This document shows, piece after piece, positions 1 through 6,431 of a stretch of DNA of 64,000 bases. Position numbers and translations under genes: made by a program. The notes beneath the pieces are model-generated. The model was not told the origin of the DNA and made no database searches. It was given only the letters and a program-made list of their open reading frames with translations. The DNA is from a virus. Location: the IMG/VR virus record IMGVR_UViG_3300022905_001540, positions 22,969-86,968 of that record. One strand, 5' to 3'. Numbering within the stretch: position 1 is the stretch's first letter; each line of letters opens with the position of its first letter.

Positions 1-188
1 ACGTCGGCGCCGGTGGGCGGTCCATCTCTGGAAAGTTGCCCTACTGGTACTGCGAGTACGACAAACCCGTAGGGTGGATATTCGCCCTCGTGAGCATCTG
101 TGCCGCCGCGCTGGTACACGCCACATCGGCGCGCATTTGGCCACTACACGATGTACCGAAGTGTAGTCACGCGCAACATGTCGTTTGA
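1..188 (+). CDS. C-terminal end of a membrane protein (partial)
   Basis: The frame beginning at base 3 is open from the window edge to a TGA at 186-188. It encodes about 61 residues with a Tyr/Trp/Cys-rich stretch (GKLPYWYCEYDKP) followed by a hydrophobic segment of about 17 residues (WIFALVSICAAALVHA) and a short polar tail. The other two forward frames close earlier or read as arginine-rich nonsense, so this looks like the tail of a longer protein with a C-terminal membrane segment. It overlaps the convergent gene at 144-596 by 45 bases, which is normal for this genome. The function cannot be told from this fragment. Confidence 0.45.
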   Translation, partial: VGAGGRSISGKLPYWYCEYDKPVGWIFALVSICAAALVHATSARIWPLHDVPKCSHAQHVV

Positions 189-596
189 GGACGGTTCCGT
201 TTGTATATGAAGCACGCGCACCGGGTCGGCCTGCGCCACCGCACACACCGTGAGCGCGCTGTTTTGCGAGGACGCCACCAGACCCATCTCCGACAATCGC
301 TGGTTCAACGTCTCCATCGTCAGCGGAATCTGGTCCAAGATGTACGGCACAAACATCACGTACGTTTCGCGCACAAACGCATAGCGGCGCGTCTTTGGTG
401 TCAATTGGTCCCATTCGATGGTCGTACCCGGAGGCGACTCTTCTAACGGGTCGGGGTCGCTCTTCTTGGCCTCTTGTTCGCGAATTTGACGGCGTTTTTT
501 CTCTTTGGTCTTTTTGCCGCCGAATTTCGACAACAGTGAGCGCACTTCTTCGCGCTGGTCATCCGTAAGCTCGAGCTCGTGGCCCTTCTCTGACAT
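144..596 (-). CDS. Hypothetical 150-aa protein with charged N-terminal region
   Basis: I do not recognise this protein. The first 55 residues are rich in Lys/Glu (GGKKTKEKKRRQIREQE), probably helical and possibly nucleic-acid binding or nuclear. The rest is mixed alpha/beta with no visible catalytic motif. The start is an ATG at 594-596. Upstream on the minus strand, around 615-622, lies an A/T-rich TATA-like stretch that reads TATAAAAAG. The gene is convergent with the partial membrane protein at the window edge and divergent from the cupredoxin gene at 664, with a gap of about 67 bases that must hold both promoters. Confidence 0.65.
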   Translation of the reverse strand: MSEKGHELELTDDQREEVRSLLSKFGGKKTKEKKRRQIREQEAKKSDPDPLEESPPGTTIEWDQLTPKTRRYAFVRETYVMFVPYILDQIPLTMETLNQRLSEMGLVASSQNSALTVCAVAQADPVRVLHIQTEPSSNDMLRVTTLRYIV

Positions 597-663
597 TTAC
601 TGTCAACGCTCCGCTTTTTATAGTACGATAAGTCACTATTTAACCTGATTTAATTTGGTTCAA

Positions 664-957
664 ATGGTCCGGTACGAAGTCACTGCAGAACACGGAAAGT
701 ACCTTCTCAATGGCACGAGGCAAGACGTAGTACACGTACAAGACGGCGTTACATATACGTTTGACATTTCCGGCATTCCAAATCACCCGTTTTACTTGTC
801 CCTGGCAGAAGACGGCGTGCATTCCGGTGGAACCGCATACGAGGTGGCACGTACGACAAATACGCTCACGCTCAAAGTGACGGACAAAACACCGAGACAA
901 TTGTACTACTATTGCGCATATCACGCCGGCATGGGCGGTAGTCTACAAAAAGTATAA
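664..957 (+). CDS. Cupredoxin-like (type I copper) small protein
   Basis: This is a 97-residue beta-rich protein. It has the layout of a small blue-copper protein: a first ligand His inside PNHPFYLS (about residue 42), then a C-terminal ligand loop CAYHAGMGG with Cys, His and Met in the usual order just after a beta strand (RQLYYYCAYH). The same 'YYYC.xH..MGG' ending is typical of marine bacterial and viral cupredoxin-fold proteins. There is no signal peptide, so it would act in the cytosol or virion, not in an exported electron-transfer chain. The start is ATG 664; an upstream TTG in frame is ignored. Copper binding or redox activity is inferred from the motif only. Confidence 0.75.
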   Translation: MVRYEVTAEHGKYLLNGTRQDVVHVQDGVTYTFDISGIPNHPFYLSLAEDGVHSGGTAYEVARTTNTLTLKVTDKTPRQLYYYCAYHAGMGGSLQKV

Positions 958-980
958 ATACAAACTTTTTTTTTATATAT

Positions 981-1310
981 ATGCAGTGTACAGCACTCGA
1001 CATTTCCGAGCTACGCCGACATATTTTATCGTACGTTTATCCTCCTCAAACACTCCCAGGCATGCGCGTCCGCATTGACCGTCCCTTGTTTGCCACTGTT
1101 GCCGTCGAAGGTATCCTTGTATCCACATCGGCCCAACACGGGTGCCGCATTCTCGTTGCAAAAAATATCGAAAATACGACCTTTCCGTGCGTCGTGTGCG
1201 TACCTCGCAGTGCGGGAATACGCGTCGTATCGTCTACGCGTCTGCCGGTACCGCGGCGTTTCCCGCCGAGTTACTTTTCTCTACGGGAGCTGGCGCTGAT
1301 GGGGCGTTGA
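981..1310 (+). CDS. Hypothetical 109-aa protein
   Basis: This is a small ORF starting at an ATG directly after a T/A-rich run ending in TATATAT. The N-terminus (ALDISELRRHILSYVYPPQTL) could be an F-box-like helix pair, and the rest is short beta strands with three cysteines. It overlaps the 3' end of the convergent kinase gene by 77 bases. That tail overlap is in keeping with other convergent pairs in the window, but it also means the last 25 residues could be constrained by the kinase. No function is assigned. Confidence 0.5.
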   Translation: MQCTALDISELRRHILSYVYPPQTLPGMRVRIDRPLFATVAVEGILVSTSAQHGCRILVAKNIENTTFPCVVCVPRSAGIRVVSSTRLPVPRRFPPSYFSLRELALMGR

Positions 1311-3039
1311 GGAGGTCTTTGGCCACATGAAGAGACATGCGTTCCGCCGGGTTGGGCTTCATGAGTCCTAAAATGACCTGCTTTTGCACATCGGTGGCTC
1401 GCGTCAAATCGTCGTCGACAAACGTACGGTACAGTCTATTGTTGGGGCGCCATTTTGGAAATGCCGGATTGTACGCGGGCAATTGTCCCGCCCAAGAGTC
1501 CACAGACGGCGTGCCAAAGAGATTCCAGATGCACAACAGCTGTCCCCAGGACGAATCACCCTGAAAATATCCACGTATCGCAGGATGGACCATCTGCGCC
1601 AACACAATCGCGGTCGACCAATAGTCTATGGTCTCGTCGTAGGCTTCTTTGCCCAGCAGCAGCTCGGGCGCACGCCACCATCGTGTCACGACCATGAGCG
1701 TGTAGGTTCGCCCTCTTTGGGAAGGGTAAAACGTACGCGCCATGCCAAAGTCCGCCAAGCATAACCGCCCGTTGTTCATAATCAGGAGATTGTCGGGTTT
1801 TATGTCGCGGTGCATAATCCCACGGTCATGACAATAGTCGAGGCCCGAAACGAGCTGCGCCATCCACGTCTGACGCTGTTTCGTGCCGATGGGTGATTTG
1901 AGCCACGCCATCAAACTTCCACTGGCCAGCGCCAGCACAATTATGCCATGGTTTTTTTCGATTGTGTATTTTATAAATTCGTTGACGAATTTAGACTTCG
2001 TGCGTATCAGCGCGCTTACTTCACGCACATACGAAACAATCGTGAGCATATTCATTTCTTTTACGGCACATGGACTACCATCGCACATTGCCTTCGACAC
2101 AGTGCCGTAAGAACCTTTTGAGATGGGTTTGCCTTTGTTCAGAGTGTTTAAATGTTTAATGTGTACTCCGTCAGATGTCACCTTTGGCATGCTTGTAATT
2201 TGGCGAAAATAATCTACGCCAAACGCCAACATATTGTTTTTTGTCGCGAGTACACTCACGGTGTGGCTTTTTCGAACAATGTGAGCGGCCACGCCAACCA
2301 CTTTGCCATAGGCATAGGTGGAAAAATGTTGCAACGCGGGCGACCAAGGCACGACTTGCAGAGTCGCATTGCATAAAAACACACAGGCCGCTGCGACAAT
2401 GCTTGGTGGAAAATCGACAGTCGCACGAGACACCACTGCGACTTCCGCGAAATAAATCATCGTCTTCATCTCAATGTCAAAGGCCGCACTGTACAAATCC
2501 AAAAAGTCAAACATGGTCGGCGACACTGCTTGGACCAAATGCGACTGCAAAAAATCGAGCGTATATTCATCTGGGGCCAACCCCGAGTATTTTTCATGGC
2601 CTTCCAATGCCTCGGCCAGGTCTAAAGCTGTCTCCAAACGCTCCGACGTGGCGTTTTCCATGCGCGCCAACAAAAAATACCCCCGAAATAACGTTTCTGG
2701 CCTTATGCGCGACCGATGAAACCGCTTCATTGCACCGACAAAGTCGGCCGACCCGGTCACATCGGCGACTTCTTGAGATATCAACCGGCGCATTTTTCGA
2801 CGCCACCGAAGTGTTTTTTCGGCCACGCGAGCCGCGCGAGCCGCCGGTTCCGACGACGCACCGCGCAGTCGAACGATTGCTTTCTTTATGTCTGTCGTAT
2901 CGCAGCCTACCCACCGCTGAAAATGCTCATCCAGCATAGAAACCAGCCCACCTTCGTTTTTGGCCAAGGCGTCTTTCAGTTGTCTGCGATATGGGCCACC
3001 GCCCATATCGAATTCGGAAGGCTCAAATGTACGAAACAT
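1234..3039 (-). CDS. Cyclin-CDK fusion protein kinase
   Basis: This 601-residue protein joins two domains that normally sit in separate partners. Residues about 80-290 read as a two-lobed cyclin fold: RPETLFRGYFLLARM, KYSGLAPDEYTLDFL, then a second lobe with PTMFDFL and YFAEVAVVSRATVDFPPS-AAA. Residues about 300-595 form a CDK-like kinase: Gly-rich loop ISKGSYGTV (307-314), lysine K327, helix-C glutamate E340, HRDIKPDN (410-417), DFG (430-432), T-loop threonine near T447 in a YTxxVVTRWWRAPE context, and the CDK-type GTPS-SW-FP-W segment. All residues needed for catalysis are visible. The PSTAIRE sequence is absent, so cyclin docking may be rebuilt in cis. It probably drives host cell-cycle or transcriptional phosphorylation, or modifies viral proteins. 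The fusion is clear, but the substrates are unknown. Confidence 0.85.
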   Translation of the reverse strand: MFRTFEPSEFDMGGGPYRRQLKDALAKNEGGLVSMLDEHFQRWVGCDTTDIKKAIVRLRGASSEPAARAARVAEKTLRWRRKMRRLISQEVADVTGSADFVGAMKRFHRSRIRPETLFRGYFLLARMENATSERLETALDLAEALEGHEKYSGLAPDEYTLDFLQSHLVQAVSPTMFDFLDLYSAAFDIEMKTMIYFAEVAVVSRATVDFPPSIVAAACVFLCNATLQVVPWSPALQHFSTYAYGKVVGVAAHIVRKSHTVSVLATKNNMLAFGVDYFRQITSMPKVTSDGVHIKHLNTLNKGKPISKGSYGTVSKAMCDGSPCAVKEMNMLTIVSYVREVSALIRTKSKFVNEFIKYTIEKNHGIIVLALASGSLMAWLKSPIGTKQRQTWMAQLVSGLDYCHDRGIMHRDIKPDNLLIMNNGRLCLADFGMARTFYPSQRGRTYTLMVVTRWWRAPELLLGKEAYDETIDYWSTAIVLAQMVHPAIRGYFQGDSSWGQLLCIWNLFGTPSVDSWAGQLPAYNPAFPKWRPNNRLYRTFVDDDLTRATDVQKQVILGLMKPNPAERMSLHVAKDLLNAPSAPAPVEKSNSAGNAAVPADA

Positions 3040-3126
3040 CCTATCGCTATACGTACTACATATTTATACACGGATTATGTTGCACATAGGAGCCTGTACT
3101 CTTGACCAATTCTACAAGTTCACACC

Positions 3127-3690
3127 ATGGACATTCACATTGCGGTTTCGATTCAGCTAGACTACCTAGGTACCTTACCGGCATGGAGCACCGTACGGCT
3201 GTTAAGCCGCGAGGCGCGTGACATCGTGGCGACAAAACCGTACGAACTCGACCTGGCGGGCGCACAGTCCTTCATTGCGACCCATACGTGCATGGTGTGT
3301 GACCGACACGTGGAAAACCCACGTTGGTTTACCTACAAATATCTACCACCCCCCAGGCAATGCTATATTGTGTCATGTCATCACTATCATTGCCAAGTGT
3401 CTTCTATCTATTCCATGGTCGCCGACCTCGCTTCCATGAACGTGCACGTGCTCAAAAGACCCTTCCAGCCGTCGAATAACATTGTTGTGCCGCGGTCCGA
3501 CGGCTCGGAAACACCGGCGCAGTGCGTGACCAGTGCTCTGCTGTGCATACGCGGCGCGTATCATGTTATGACGTACTGGGGAGACTTAGAAGGATATCGT
3601 TACGACAAAAACGTGCCCTGGTCCCACTACCGCGACCACGCGCCAGAATTAGTGACTATAAATGAGACGCGACCCATGGGCACATGTTAA
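3127..3690 (+). CDS. Hypothetical 187-aa Cys/His-rich protein with F-box-like start
   Basis: The first 40 residues (DYLGTLPAWSTVRLLSREARDIV) look like an F-box-type helical bundle. They are followed by a likely metal-binding region with CMVCDRHVENPRW, then YIVSCHHYHCQ, spaced like a small zinc knuckle. The remainder is not recognised. The stop codon overlaps the start of the downstream SET-domain gene by seven bases (ATGTTAA), which suggests the two proteins are made from one transcript. If the F-box reading is right, it would be a substrate adaptor for ubiquitylation. That is inference. Confidence 0.65.
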   Translation: MDIHIAVSIQLDYLGTLPAWSTVRLLSREARDIVATKPYELDLAGAQSFIATHTCMVCDRHVENPRWFTYKYLPPPRQCYIVSCHHYHCQVSSIYSMVADLASMNVHVLKRPFQPSNNIVVPRSDGSETPAQCVTSALLCIRGAYHVMTYWGDLEGYRYDKNVPWSHYRDHAPELVTINETRPMGTC

Positions 3691-3950
3691 GAGTTTGTCG
3701 GTCGCGTCTCCACGGTCTTGGCCTCTTCACAAACTGCCACGTGCCCAAAGGTGACCAGGTGTGTAAGCTCGACGTACATTATGGCGCGCGCGTTCCGGCG
3801 TTTGATGACTATTACGGGCGCTTCATCAATCACTCGTGCACGCCGTCTTGCAAGCTTGACGGATACTCTTTGCACGCGCGGTGCGACCTGCAGCCGGGAG
3901 ACGAAATCACACTAGACTATACTACTATGAATATATCTATACCCGTTTAA
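3684..3950 (+). CDS. Minimal SET-domain protein (putative lysine methyltransferase)
   Basis: This is an 88-residue protein that is almost only SET core. It shows an N-terminal SRLHGLGLF(T)...VPKGD strand pair, then GRFINHSCTPSCKL, the SAM-binding/pseudoknot NHSC motif, then LQPGDEITLDYT with the catalytic-site tyrosine. It is shorter than the 119-residue chlorella virus vSET, a histone H3 K27 methyltransferase, and lacks pre- and post-SET zinc clusters. Its ATG lies seven bases inside the preceding gene. Because the window also encodes an H3-like histone and other chromatin proteins, host or viral histones are the natural candidate substrates. Activity is inferred from motifs only. Confidence 0.8.
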   Translation: MLRVCRSRLHGLGLFTNCHVPKGDQVCKLDVHYGARVPAFDDYYGRFINHSCTPSCKLDGYSLHARCDLQPGDEITLDYTTMNISIPV

Positions 3951-3952
3951 GT

Positions 3953-4273
3953 TTATTCTTTACATCTTGTCGCGTACGTGCACGTTTCTATCACACATAA
4001 ACACAGCCACAGTGCGAATAAAACTGCGCCCCAGTTGATGTACGCCATCGAACACGTGGACTCCACTTGAAACACGAGGACAGTGCACAGTGCGCAAAGA
4101 TAGAAAAAGGAGATGCCTACGTAGCGCTTTCCCGCGGGAGTGAACGAAGTATGTATTCTATGTATGTACAGACATATAGTGAGAGACGCCACGCTAAACA
4201 CAACGTTCGTGACGATGACCAATGCTTCGTCACACATACGTATGAAAGGGTATCGCGTGTTATATACGTGCAT
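3953..4273 (-). CDS. Small multi-pass membrane protein
   Basis: This ORF of up to 106 residues has three hydrophobic segments (VIVTNVVFSVASLTICLYI, FFYLCALCTVLVF, WGAVLFALWLCLCVI) and short polar ends, so it is probably a three-pass integral membrane protein. The true start may be the internal Met before CDEALVIV. It ends two bases from the convergent SET gene. The first repeat block lies just upstream of its 5' end, so its promoter must sit beside or within the repeats. No family is recognised. Confidence 0.6.
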   Translation of the reverse strand: MHVYNTRYPFIRMCDEALVIVTNVVFSVASLTICLYIHRIHTSFTPAGKRYVGISFFYLCALCTVLVFQVESTCSMAYINWGAVLFALWLCLCVIETCTYATRCKE

Positions 4274-4310
4274 TGGGCGACTCGGTCTGTTTACAGACGA
4301 TGCGGCGGCT

Positions 4311-5002
4311 GAACTTTTCTATCGCCGATAGAAAACATTTCTATTCGCGAAAGAACTTTTGACCATCCTCAGAAAAAAAAATCTGGTGAGGGCTGAACTT
4401 TTCTTTCCGCGATAGCTATCGGCGAAAGAACTTTTGACCATCCTCAGAAAAAAAAATCTGGTGAGGGCTGAACTTTTCTTTCCGCGATAGCTATCGGCGA
4501 AAGAACTTTTGACCATCCTCAGAAAAAAAAATCTGGTGAGGGCTGAACTTTTCTTTCCGCGATAGCTATCGGCGAAAGAACTTTTGGCACCTCGGCGGAA
4601 AAAAAAAATCTGGCGACGGCTGAACTTTTCTTTCCGCGATAGCTATCGGCGAAAGAACTTTTGACCATCCTCAGAAAAAAAAATCTCGCGAGGGCTGAAC
4701 TTTTCGAACCGTAGGTTCTCTATCGGCGAAAGAACTTTTGACCTCTTGGCTGAAAAAAAAATCTGGCGACGGCTGAACTTTTCGAACCGTAGGTTCTCTA
4801 TCGGCGAAAGAACTTTTGGCGGCTGAAAAAAAAATCTCACGAGGGCTCAACTTTTCTATTCGCGAAAGAGATTTTTTCTATTCGCGAAAGAACTTTTGGC
4901 GGCTGAAAAAAAAAATCTGGCGACGGCTGAACTTTTCGAACCGTAGGTTCTCTATCGGCGAAAGAACTTTTGGCGGCTGAAAAAAAAATCTCGCGAGGGC
5001 TG
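4311..5002. repeat. Hairpin-rich tandem repeat block 1
   Basis: About nine imperfect direct repeats. Early copies are spaced exactly 75 bases apart. Each unit has the order GAACTTTT, a palindromic core, GAAAGAACTTTTG, a short spacer, a run of 8-10 A, then TCTNGCGAGGGCT. The core varies: CGATAGCTATCG (perfect 12-base palindrome), TATTCGCGAAA, or GAACC-GTA-GGTTC (a perfect small stem-loop). The block has no convincing gene; short ORFs across it only translate the repeat in multiples of 25 codons. The same unit returns at 28143-28420 and 52228-52735 in the same orientation. The layout recalls baculovirus homologous regions, which act as enhancers and replication origins. That role here is inference. 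Confidence 0.95.
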
Positions 5003-5003
5003 T

Positions 5004-5225
5004 TTAAAAGTGAACAAAGTCGACATCGTAGGCATGGTACCGTGGGCCCGAATGTGTCCTACCTTCCCACTTGGTGCGGTCGACTCGAAAGCAGACGGTG
5101 GTCCAAGTCTCCTCGAGTACCAGAGGCGCAACGTCTTCTAGTAGGGCGTAGTATTGGGACCCTTCTTTGGTTTGGATGGCCACCGCCCGTTTACCCCGGG
5201 TAATAATGTATCCATAATAGAGCAT
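5004..5225 (-). CDS. Hypothetical 73-aa beta-rich protein
   Basis: This small protein is made mostly of short beta strands (YYGYIITRGKRAVAIQ, SQYYALLEDV, WTTVCFRVDRTKW), possibly a small OB- or SH3-like barrel. The start ATG (5223-5225) has a TATATAACC-type element about 20 bases upstream on the minus strand. It lies directly against the first repeat block. No functional motif was recognised. Confidence 0.6.
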   Translation of the reverse strand: MLYYGYIITRGKRAVAIQTKEGSQYYALLEDVAPLVLEETWTTVCFRVDRTKWEGRTHSGPRYHAYDVDFVHF

Positions 5226-5291
5226 CGTGTCACAAGATAGTGGTTATATACTGTACGAAAATAAAATATAAAAGTTCAATTATGTGTGACA

Positions 5292-5591
5292 ATGTCGTAC
5301 GATGCTTTTTTACGCCACCGCGGCGGGTCTGTACAAACCGCTACGTGTGAGGATGCCTATAGCTATGTATTAAAACATGGTGAGTATGGTAGTGTCTGGT
5401 ATTATTTGTGGTGCGAGCCCGCCCGGGACGCTTTCTGGAAGGCTGTGTACTGGACGGAACAGCTCGAGTTTGACGATTTGACGCTGCACGCACGCTGTTC
5501 GACACTTCGCAAGGCTCGCCGCGAGTGGCGGCGTTTTCAGGCGCACGTGGAGCCCGTCTTGCCGTGTGTCCCGCCTTTGCCGAGCCTATAG
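5292..5591 (+). CDS. Hypothetical 99-aa protein
   Basis: The start is ATG 5292, preceded by an A/T-rich stretch (AAAATATAAAAG). The protein is helical with many aromatics (GSVWYYLWCEPARDAFWKAVYW) and an Arg-rich C-terminal helix (RKARREWRRFQAH). No known family is seen. Its last six bases overlap the end of the convergent gene 5586-6308. Confidence 0.55.
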   Translation: MSYDAFLRHRGGSVQTATCEDAYSYVLKHGEYGSVWYYLWCEPARDAFWKAVYWTEQLEFDDLTLHARCSTLRKARREWRRFQAHVEPVLPCVPPLPSL

Positions 5592-6308
5592 AAAGTGTTT
5601 GGCGTAGTGGTGGACAAATTGTATGAGGTGTGTTAGAATTTGCTGCTTGTTGGGGTCGTCGTGTATCTCTTCGATAGTTCTGGCGTTGGCAAAGGGGTTG
5701 GGCACGCTTGTTTCGATGGAGCTCTCGTAGTTTTCAACGACGCTGCGTATGTAGGCAAACAGTGTGAAACTATCGATGGCGTTGTCGGCGCCTAGTTCGG
5801 TGGCTGGGGCCATGACGTGGGAGACCCACCCGGTGTAAAGTGAATCGACGGGCACGTGTTCTGTTTTTTGCTTTTTATCGTGTTTTCGCGCTCGTACGGC
5901 TCTTGAGCCGCTGCTGCGCTTGGACCGCTTTTGAGCGACGAAGTCGTCCGGAATAAAGGGCAGGACGACCGTGGTGGTTTCTGTGAGCCGCACGCGAATG
6001 CGATTGTTGTCGGGAATGCTGTGAATGTTGATGTTGCGAAAGCAATGCGAATATAGTCGTTTGGGCAGCTGTATGAATACGTTATTGGAACCCAGGACCT
6101 TGTGGTTGTACTTGTTTGTGCCTTTGACGTGTGTAATGAAGACGTTTTCGGCGTTGACTTGCGACCGTAGGTCGCGTGACCTTGTGCTGCATTGTAGTTT
6201 GACTCCTGGATAAACGACGCGTTCGTCCTTGTCGTCGTCGCGAGGTAGTTTTTTGTTGTACCATCTCGTAAAACTTTCCTGTCTCAGGGCCGGTAGAGTA
6301 AAATCCAT
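5586..6308 (-). CDS. Hypothetical 240-aa protein with basic nuclear-type patch
   Basis: I do not recognise this protein. The N-terminal 130 residues are mainly beta strands with an alternation suggestive of a sandwich (VFITHVKG, VFIQLPKRLYSH, RIRVRLTETTTVVLPF). Then comes a basic segment with clustered Lys/Arg (KRSKRSSGSRAVRARKHDKK) that could be a nuclear signal or nucleic-acid contact, and a helical C-terminus. It sits back to back with the large SF3 helicase gene, about 120 bases apart, with A/T-rich promoter-like sequence between them. A replication-accessory or capsid role is possible but unsupported. Confidence 0.65.
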   Translation of the reverse strand: MDFTLPALRQESFTRWYNKKLPRDDDKDERVVYPGVKLQCSTRSRDLRSQVNAENVFITHVKGTNKYNHKVLGSNNVFIQLPKRLYSHCFRNINIHSIPDNNRIRVRLTETTTVVLPFIPDDFVAQKRSKRSSGSRAVRARKHDKKQKTEHVPVDSLYTGWVSHVMAPATELGADNAIDSFTLFAYIRSVVENYESSIETSVPNPFANARTIEEIHDDPNKQQILTHLIQFVHHYAKHFL

Positions 6309-6431
6309 AGGGTTTTCTATTCCTATAAAATTTAAATATCTATTTTCCTAACTTTTGAAACTGGATTTTATCTTGTTTTTCGCATATGTTCCGCCAAAAA
6401 TATTTTGGCTGTCAGATAGTATAAACTCAGA

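Noticed and set aside
2241-2939. 232-aa plus-strand ORF
   Set aside because: Antisense to the cyclin part of the cyclin-CDK gene; the Arg/Pro/Ser composition is typical of shadow frames.
4319-4840. Two short minus-strand ORFs with exact 25-aa repeats
   Set aside because: They are translations of the 75-base DNA repeat unit with no start context; the nucleotides, not the peptides, are conserved between blocks.
4311-5002. CRISPR-like array
   Set aside because: Units are hairpin-rich direct repeats with variable short spacers of similar sequence and A-tracts; there are no unique spacers of constant length and no cas genes.
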